Source: Lepas anatifera (Eukaryota > Arthropoda > Thecostraca > Lepadidae). From it: 64,000 bases of DNA. A program made the translations under genes and the position numbers. The DNA is taken from NCBI GenBank assembly GCA_034440635.1, contig JAOTON010002073.1, positions 1,006,501 to 1,070,500 of the forward strand. The letters run 5' to 3'. A model generated the notes under the pieces. It had not been told where the DNA came from. It worked only from the letters and a program-made list of their open reading frames with translations, and did no database searches. This document shows positions 56,330-64,000 of the stretch, in pieces (position 1 is the first letter of the stretch; each line of letters opens with the position of its first letter).

Positions 56330-56515
56330 GCGACAATGTCATTCCGGTGGCCCCTGTTCTGACACTCAACTGCCCGGGATATTCACCCATGGCTGCCGCC
56401 ATGCCTATTGTCCGACCACTGAGCGAGCGCAGCGGCCCCCTGAAACGTTCTCTGCCCCGCCTCACAGGCTGTTCGGCGGCGCAGTCGGCAACCGGAGACA
56501 CAAACCAATAGCCAT
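56330..56515 (-). promoter_or_regulatory. possible - strand promoter and first exon
   Basis: Reading on the - strand: an ATTGG (inverted CCAAT, 56505-56509), a GC box (GGCGGGGC, around 56454-56461), then CpG-rich sequence and AATAGGCATGGCGGCAGCC with an ATG at 56402, starting a 29-codon frame (MAAAMGEYPGQLSV..). The spacing suits a CpG promoter, but no downstream exon is identifiable. Confidence 0.25.
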
Positions 56516-56852
56516 TTACGCGGCAGCAGGCTTTCTCAATGAGAGACAGCATTGTAAACCGTCGGCCTTTTCTCAGGCTTTCAGCGACTTTTTCAACTTG
56601 AACAGCAATTGGGGAGAAATCAGAGGAAAAGCAGAGGCAGCATGCCTGGTAAAATGACAGAAGATCGCGACAACGACGTGGAACGAATCAAATGAATCCA
56701 AAGAAAAGAATCAAATAAAGTCACTTTTCTAAAAAAAGACATAAGAACTTTTGCAGCCCTGGGCACGTCAGCAGGCCGCAGTAGCAAACTGCAGCAGGCC
56801 AATTAACTAACTTTATGCTCCACATGGGCTAATTTGCTACCTTAACTTTGGT

Positions 56853-56886
56853 TGATACAGTATTATTTTAGAATAATACTGTATCA
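56853..56886. repeat. perfect 15-bp hairpin
   Basis: TGATACAGTATTATT and AATAATACTGTATCA are separated by TTAG. The pairing extends imperfectly outwards (AACTTTGG against GCAAAGTT), giving about 25-base arms. The loop is too small for a typical pre-miRNA, so a tiny palindromic MITE remnant is more likely. Confidence 0.7.
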
Positions 56887-56999
56887 GGCAAAGTTGAGGT
56901 TCCTATCCCACAAAGCTGGTACCTGGTCTGTTTCGCTTTATTGTCCTTCGCTTTAGCGCGTGAACCTGTAGGTATCGCATTACTCTTCTAGAGTTTTGA

Positions 57000-57514
57000 G
57001 TATGTTGCCCTTAAGGTGAGCTAATCGGCAGTCAGTCGAATCAGAAACTCAACAAAGACACCCCCTCCCCCCAGGGTGAGTCGAATGATGCATAGTCATA
57101 TCATGCATCATTCGATTTGCCGTAACGAAGGGAAGCGAATGGTGCCTAAAATTATTCTAACTCCACTCTGTCAGACGCTATAGCCCGGAAAATCTTATGC
57201 CACTTTCTTTGACCGGTCATGACCTCAATATGGACCTGGGCCAAAAGTGACTAATATAGTTTCTTCATAAATTTGTATGAACTATTTAACAGCTTTCGCG
57301 TTCTTTCTGCTACCCCGCATATATGTAGAATCTCGGCTGCTCGAACTCGATAGTGGATATGGACAATGATATCCTATCGACTCGAGTCTCGATTCCTCGA
57401 ACTCGGCCTTTCAATAAGAGCCGAGTTTGAAGGGGGAGTGTTGGAACATCCACCCTCCCCTCCCCTCTCCACCAGGGCGAAGGTGGCTCGGAGGTCCACC
57501 GAGGCGGGTGTTAA
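57000..57514 (-). mobile_element. TTAA element, family E, copy 1
   Basis: On the - strand from TTAA (57511-57514): TTAACACCCGCCTCGGTGG, CCACCTTCGCCCTGGTGG, and a GTTCCAACACTCCCCC block followed by GAGTTCGAGG-type sequence. Half-sites occur near 57220. TCGAATGATGCATAGTC and ATGCATCATTCGA at 57080-57115 form a hairpin. The far end is not defined. Confidence 0.5.
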
Positions 57515-58543
57515 CCCTCGCCCCACCGGGGGGCCATCGATGGCCCCCCCTAAGGTTTTTCCGGGATAGCAGAAAAACCACGAGGCGCAGCACCGCGGTT
57601 GAGGGCTCTACCTCTCACTGCATCATTTTCCCATCATCCCTGAAATTTTTTACCCCAGGTCACCCAAGGTCAGGTCACCAGACGAGGTCAACCAAGGTCA
57701 CCTTACTTCACCTTTAGAGCTCTGTAAGAGCTACATTTCAAAGTCGATCGATTTGAAACTTCCTACACTTCATGACTCCTCCAGGGTCTACAAGGTGTAT
57801 ATCCGGGATTTTTCAATTTCGTGCCCTGAGGTCAGGTCACGAGGCGACCTCTCCCATTGGAAAAGCATGGGGAAAACCTATTTCATGATATAAAAGCCAC
57901 AAAAATGATTGCAAATACTCAGACTGCTCAGAACAACGTTTTTGGACACCCTTTCACGGATCCCAGGGGTCATATTTGCCCTTTGACTTTTCCAAGGTCA
58001 TCCAAGGTCACCGGAGGTCAAAAACAGTATTTTGACAAAATTTTGACCTAATTGAGCTAGAGCGGTGAAACAAACACCATCGAGTTTGTCTTGTCACTGG
58101 CTTCCATTTGATATACGGCAAGGTCACTTTTTGACCTTTCGTGACCTCAGGTCATATTAGGTCACGAGGTGACCTCTGGCGGTCAAACCACTGGCGGGGA
58201 GGTCTTTACGTTCCACATAGCGGAAAAAGCACTGGCAATTTTCTATCAAATTTACTTTACCAGGCCTCAATAGCTCTAATGACATAAGAGTTATGCCCAG
58301 TTTGCTTAATCATTGCATATTTGAGTGAAAATAGCCGATCTTGACCTAATTTGACCTCTGGAGGTCAAACCATTGACCTGAGCACTAAAACATGCGAAGT
58401 AATTTCTTACTGAATTCACGCCAGCTTTCTATTGCACTTTGCAGATTTGCGCTAACGCCCATATTTTCGGAGTTAGAGGGGGCCATCGATGGCCCCCCGG
58501 TGGGGCGAAGGTGGCGCCGGACCCCCGGTGGGGCGCGGGTTAA
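57511..58543 (-). mobile_element. TTAA element, family A, copy 4, inverted
   Basis: Full-length in - orientation: TTAACCCTCGCCCCACCGGG at 57511 and CGGTGGGGCGCGGGTTAA ending at 58543. It aligns with copy 2 along its length. Its lower TTAA is shared with the family E element and its upper one lies about 50 bp from a second E element. Confidence 0.85.
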
Positions 58544-58590
58544 GAGGCATGTTGATTACTAGGCAGAGAAAATGTGTATGAATGTGCGAT

Positions 58591-58860
58591 TTAGCACCTG
58601 CCCTGACGAGCCTTCGAGTCACATTCGCCCTGGTGAGGGATTTCAAACACCCCGACTCGAACTCGGCTCCCATGCGGGATAGCGAAAAACGCGAACAGTG
58701 GTGGCATAACAAGGTCATAACAATTTATGGAAAAACTACATAAGTCACTTTTTGGCTCAGGTCAATACTCAGGTCATGACAGGTCCTCCTGAACCCCGAA
58801 GAAGGCCATAAAGCACCTTCCTTCCCTTATCTCATAACTTTTTTCTCTGGGATGCCTCAT
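58591..58860 (+). mobile_element. TTAA-type element, family E, copy 2 (left part)
   Basis: TTAGCACCTGCCCTGACGAG, then CACATTCGCCCTGGTGAGGG, GGATTTCAAACACCCC and GACTCGAACTCGGCTC; the early interior follows with half-sites (GGCTCAGGTCAATACTCAGG). This parallels the start of families B and C. The right part is missing. Confidence 0.45.
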
Positions 58861-61213
58861 GGTACGTTCGGGCTTTGGGTGCATAGATACTGACTATACG
58901 ACGAATATGCTACGAAGAAAACATATCGCCAACAAACCGACCGTGAAAAATATGGACCATGGCTGAGGGCAGCACAGGAACGATCAGGTAAGTCCATTCT
59001 CCCCTTCCAAGATTTCGATTACAAATATTATGAATATTGGAATATCTTGCAAACCTAGCGAGAACGAGCTTTATTGGATCAACAAACGCTTTTCAAAGCG
59101 ACATTATTCGTCCGCCACCGCTAACAAACCGTAAAACAGAAGTCGACAGAAACTGTAATTAAGGAAAACGGTCAGGTTGAGGTGGAACCATAGATATCCA
59201 CTATAACTAGAGCGGACAGCACACCTGTGTGGACTTCAAAATTTAACGTTTTGTTAGTACAAATCTGGACCTCTGAGAGGAAGCTCGTGACTGTTTACTG
59301 AAATACCTCTCTGCTAATGGTATTCAACTTAATTCAGTTCACACAATTCCAGAAAAGGTTGTCATGACCAGGGGGCGGACATGAGATACTTCTCTAGAAT
59401 TCTGGGGGTTTTGAAGGTTCCACTTCTGGTTCTAACAGTTTTTTGGCAGCAAAATTTAACATGTAATTCCAATGGGACTGTTTGCAGGGGTTTGGGGCAC
59501 GGGCCAGTGGGAAAATGTAAGTGGTGCTTAAGGGTATATTTTTATTTTTAGTATGTAAAATTGATCAGGCTATCTTCTGGGTGCAGCTTTTAGTCTCTAA
59601 AGCGCTTTTATAACAAGGAAATCCACGATGAACTTCATGCTAATTCCTTCAGAATTCTGTTTCAAACGTTTCGATTACCCAATCAAAACGCTGCATTCTA
59701 CCTTATGCTAGCAAAATTAAAGTTACCTTGAACAAAACCCTTCAAAATACTGTCATATCCTCAACGTGCTGCCAAATCAGGCAGTCAGCTGGCTGTCATG
59801 TCCGAACCGTATCTATAGGAACCGTGGTCATGACAACGATATAATGTGCCAAGAGTCCTCGCAATGAATAATGTCTTTCTCTGCGAAAATTATTTAGTCG
59901 TGGCCTACATCGAGAAGCTCTCATTGAAATTAGCACGTGATTCTCCAATTAACCTGGCCAAGATTTGTACTAACAAAACTTTCAATTTTGACGTCGGGGT
60001 ATTGCCTTTGTATACAGGATGTCCTCTCTAGTTATAATAGATCTCTAAGGGTGGACTGGTCCAAACGGCGGGCGCACCTTGACCAGGAGATACACTGCTG
60101 CTCTACCGTCGCCTGATTATGCCGGGAATAAATATGCAACATAGATACGGCAATCTTCTTCGTGATCGGCACGTTACAGAACCTTGTTATTTGACGGGTT
60201 CAACCCAGTGATTGATGCATGACGGATGAGGAAATGGAGGGGAGTGAGGTCGCAAGGTACGGCCCACACTACCATAGACTTTGTCTTGTTGTGCATTCCG
60301 AGCGTCACCCTCCAGACGAGTTTATTTAAGTTTTGCAGGGACATGGTGTTACATGATATGTTTAAAACCGACCGACCCATTTGCTACATGTAAACACTGA
60401 ATCCGAGAGAGATAGAATCATCGAGAATTGACTGGATTCGCAGCCTTCATTTTATTTCATCACGAGCTTGAATCGTGTGGAATAAGTAGGTAGTGGGCTC
60501 TGCGACCAATCCCTTAGGTACGACGGCTGTGTTTTGATGCACTGAGGGAGTGGAGAGTAGTTTTTCGCAAAGCTAAAAAGTATTGTATAAGGTGACTTAT
60601 CACAGGATATGGCCGTGCTAGCAAAGAGAACAGAAGTATTCTATTTGGTACACCTTCCAAGAAAAAGGGGACTAGGAGAGTGTGCTGTTTTTTCGACTGG
60701 CGGTGTATTGCACTGTTAATCTAACTGAAACGCTTGAAGCGAAGTTATCATTGCACAAATGTACAAACGTGCTCCAAATTAGCCTTTTGGTATCCAGTGT
60801 TTGCATAGTGCTTGCGTTGTAATGCGGCTCCCTGGCAAAGTGTTTTGGCAGTTTCTAAATAACCCAAAATTACTGCTTAAATTGGGGAACTCGAGTAACG
60901 TAAACAAAGTGGACACTCGGTGACAGGCAACACAATTCAAAACTATAAACTCTAAATTCCTTAACCTTGGAGGTGGCAGCCTTTTTCACGCACCCTGTAT
61001 AATCCAACACCTATGACCTTGCCCTTCTGCCGTAGAAATGACCATACCCTCGCAGGTATTGCAACACCTCGCGACCAATTACTTGAAACAACCTCCCTTA
61101 TGCTTTGCGACATTAAAGTAGCCAACCCTTCCCAAAAAAATATCCCACACACTTCAGAGGTGGGAAAAGGTGCCTTGCACAGAACACCTTATAAAACCCT
61201 TTAAGTAATTAAG
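58861..61213. other. nothing recognised
   Basis: Anonymous, AT-rich sequence. Frames of 60-70 codons have no recognisable domains. No RNA gene or MITE end is supported. Confidence 0.4.
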
Positions 61214-61719
61214 TTAACCCGCGCCCCACTGGGGTCCGGCGCCCCCTTCGTCCCACGGAGGGGGCATGGATGGCAACCTTCCAACTCCGACAACATGGGG
61301 CTTAGCGCAAATCTGAAAAGTGCTTTGGAAAGCTCATGTGAATTTACTATGGGTTTGCTCCAGATGCTTAAGCACTCAGGTCAATGGTTTTCACATGGAA
61401 TTGATTTCCAGAGGTCAAGTAGGGTCGCGATAGGCTATTTCTACTAAAATATGCAAAATATGCAAATATGCAAAGATAAAATATGCAGACTGGGCATAGC
61501 TGCCATGCCATTGGAACTATTGAGATCTGGTAAAGTATATTTGAAATGAAAAGGTCACGGCTTTCTCAACTGTGTGGAACATAATGACCTCCCACCTCCC
61601 GCCAGTGGCTGGACCTCCAGAGGACACCTCTTGAGCTAATATGACCTGAGGTCACGAAAGCTCAGAAAGTGACCTTGCCGTATATCAAATGAAATCCAGT
61701 GACGATAAATACACAGTGT
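61214..61719 (+). mobile_element. TTAA element, family A, copy 5 (left half)
   Basis: TTAACCCGCGCCCCACTGGG at the left; it aligns with copies 1-4 to about ATATCAAATGAAATCCAGTG and then stops. It contains a small expansion of ATATGCAAA near 61455-61485. The right half is missing. Confidence 0.75.
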
Positions 61720-64000
61720 CCTGAAATTCACAATTTTAAGTGGAAAACGTATCTTTTTCAGATTTATTTAGGGCTCAACAGGGACTTGTTTTAACCTCAC
61801 TTGGTAGAGGAATTCCGGGCATCATGATAACGCAGCGCAAAACAAAACAATCCCGGCCTGCCACAAACTAAAATATAAAACCCGCAGAAAAAAACACCAA
61901 CGGTGACATCGGAAAAGTGAAGCAACAAAGGTTTTTTGGAGGTATAAAAAACTTTATCATGTCCCAGATGTTTCTGGCCCGTTCACATACAAGAGATGGC
62001 GCATACTTTTGCCTAAGCTGGCTTGGGATTGGCTGCTGCCAGATTTTCAGGCGAAGGAAAGACTTCACGTGGGTATTTGCTCAGTGAGGCCGATTGGATC
62101 GAGGCGCATTCGTTTTCGTCCACTTTTAATTTTTGGCAATTATTCGCATTAGAATAGGATATAAGTCGCATTTGAAAGGATCAAAATAAAACGTAAATTT
62201 CTATCAAGACCACCAATAATGTGAAAGTAATCTTATAATTTCAAGAGAGGCTGCCAAAGTCAACCCTGATTTTTTGGCTATTTTTTACTGTTGGTGACAT
62301 TGATGAATAAATAATATATATATATATATTATTCTATCGACAAAAAGTTATAAAGAAATACATTTTTCTTCAAGAAAAATAAATAAGCATGTTCTAGGTA
62401 TTTTTACTTTGTGGTGTAAGAGATTCTTCGAAATTTTCAAACGCTCGGAACTCCATCGTGATTTTGGTCAAAATCTTCACTTTAAGTGAGGCCGATTCCA
62501 CCTTTCAATATCTTTCGTAAAATACAGATTTATTTGTCTTTTTGTTAGTTTTTGAAGGTGAAACATGCTTTAGCAACATTTCTAGCGTTCGATTGCTCTC
62601 AACTGTGCGTTCATTAATGAGAAATAGGATTCCGAAGACATCCAAGTACCGAATTGGCCTCGGTGAAAAGGCCTCAGCTGGATTTCGTCCATTCAGAACA
62701 ATGACGCCAATTTGTCGTATTTGGGGAGCCGAAATGATCTCGGGTGTCATTAATGGGTGCGCAAGTGCAGGCAGTGAGTATTTTGGCTACTTCCGTAACC
62801 TTGGCGAGCCCTGTATTGAGGCGGGAATATCACCAAAGCGGAGAATACAGAATTTTGAGATTAATATAATTATTAGAAAGAAAAGTGGAAATTGAGCGAG
62901 TGCGTGGAAGGAATTTGAGTTTGATGTTGGAAGGGATATTGTGGATGAGGGTTCATTTCTTATCCGTGATACTGCAGCTTACTTTGCGGGAAATTCACGA
63001 TTAATCGAACCATTTCTCCCATCTTAAATATCTACAGGAGATAGGTGGGTACCTACCTACCTACTCAGTACAGTACTGGGTGAGGTCATAATACCTTGCA
63101 AAAGTTTTCCACAGCTCGCAGGAAGGCTCAGACTGTACCTTTTGCGGCTCATGATTTTTAAGGCTGGGTATGCTTGCTATTTTCTTAATCTGAACTGATT
63201 GTGCATACAAATATAGGCTGGTGATTTTCACATATTGAAGCAAAATAATCCTGGCAGCGGTTGAGTGTTTAAACCCCATGTCTTGCATTAAATAATGATA
63301 GCCTGTGTGGTGCTTGGATGGGTGAACGTTGGAGAATATCAAAATAAGGGGAAGAGGGATTTTATCTGGTTGGTTATTTACCATTGCATCAGGGCCAAAT
63401 AATGTATTCTATGTATAGATATTAGAAACTATGTAGCTTCCTAGTTCTATTGGCTGGGCCGACTCGATTCGAGTCGGTCCGCTCACAGAGGGTGGACGTG
63501 TTCTTGGTGCTCAAGAAATGGACGTAATTCATCCTGTTCTCTTTTAATCCGGGGTTGATATTGCAAAGGCATATTGTTATTTTCATCGGCTACGTCATGT
63601 ATTGATTCGCATCTTCTTCAGTGATCTGTGGGACAAGATAAAGCAAGATAAAATATGAAGTATTTCATGTATTTTCGTCCGCCATTGCTTTTTCGCAGCT
63701 TATGTCCCCGCTTTATTTTTTGCTGTGACCCACGTAATTTTGGAGGCCGCTTGGGACAAGAAGTATCTGAATCACATATCTTAAAACTGGCAGCCACCTG
63801 CAAAGTTCTTTACTGATGACGGCCTTGGCTAAGTTATATTATTCCAAAATAACGCTAAGGAGACAAGATACAAATCAAAACTCAAAGACAAGATCATACA
63901 AGAACAACGAAGTCACTTATTCTGGGCCATCTGTTCAAGAATGAAACATACACGAAGCCGAGCATCGCCTATTTTGCCTTAATCTTCTTCAATTTGTTTT
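61720..64000. other. nothing confirmed; ORF and a palindrome noted
   Basis: A 117-codon + strand frame at 62542-62895 overlaps an 81-codon - strand frame; neither shows a domain I recognise, although the segment is slightly richer in G+C than its flanks. CCGACTCGA/TTCGAGTCGG (63459-63477) is a small palindrome. ATATATATAT occurs near 62317. Confidence 0.3.

Noticed and set aside
62542..62895. 117-codon + strand frame as a gene
   Set aside because: No recognisable domain, an overlapping frame on the opposite strand, and no clear splice or poly(A) context. It stays as an unproven frame.

Overview
This window is eukaryotic, repeat-rich and gene-poor. It most likely comes from an arthropod, possibly a crustacean. 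That placement is an inference from a cytosolic sulfotransferase of arthropod type, GT-AG introns, tRNA-derived SINEs, jockey-like reverse transcriptase remnants and a multicopy NDxxER protein family I associate with arthropod genomes; the species cannot be named from the sequence.

Two protein genes are well supported, both on the + strand. The first is a divergent beta-tubulin (4931-7552, two visible exons, first 19-codon exon not found), whose usual short Glu-rich tail is replaced by a 98-residue Asp/Arg/Asn tail ending in Tyr. The second is a complete single-exon sulfotransferase of 343 residues (44292-45323). A decayed glycine decarboxylase (GLDC) fragment lies on the - strand at 54971-55244, and a possible signal-peptide exon at 2076 sits just downstream of a CRE palindrome. 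I see no sign that these genes work together.

Most of the rest is mobile DNA. The dominant component is a group of related, non-coding, TTAA-bounded elements of 0.8-1.1 kb when uninterrupted. They have terminal inverted repeats starting TTAACACGCGC or TTAACCC(T/G)CGCC, G- and C-rich subterminal blocks, and interiors crowded with AGGTCA/TGACCT, the nuclear-receptor half-site. I label the families A (2381, 22695, 31191, 57511, 61214), B (7884, 13055, 42745, 47422, 48302), C (24856, 46038), D (8727, 45955, 46346), E (57000, 58591), F (25776, 51288) and J (19567). Several are joined end to end through one shared TTAA, and several carry insertions.

A second layer is short hAT-type MITEs with CATAGGCGG, CAGTGGCGG or CAGGGGCG ends. 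Five have 8-bp target duplications that are perfect (16970, 37588, 53879) or nearly so (22295, 36865), and a nested one at 28009 matches at 7 of 8. There are also SINEs, two reverse transcriptase remnants, a TA-flanked inverted-repeat element (53300-54570), a 1.35-kb degenerate tandem array (33030-34386), and three large inverted structures: a 124-bp palindrome at 16728, a 2.8-kb structure with 750-bp arms at 18953-21784, and a 1.35-kb structure of two head-to-head pseudogene copies at 40365-41720.
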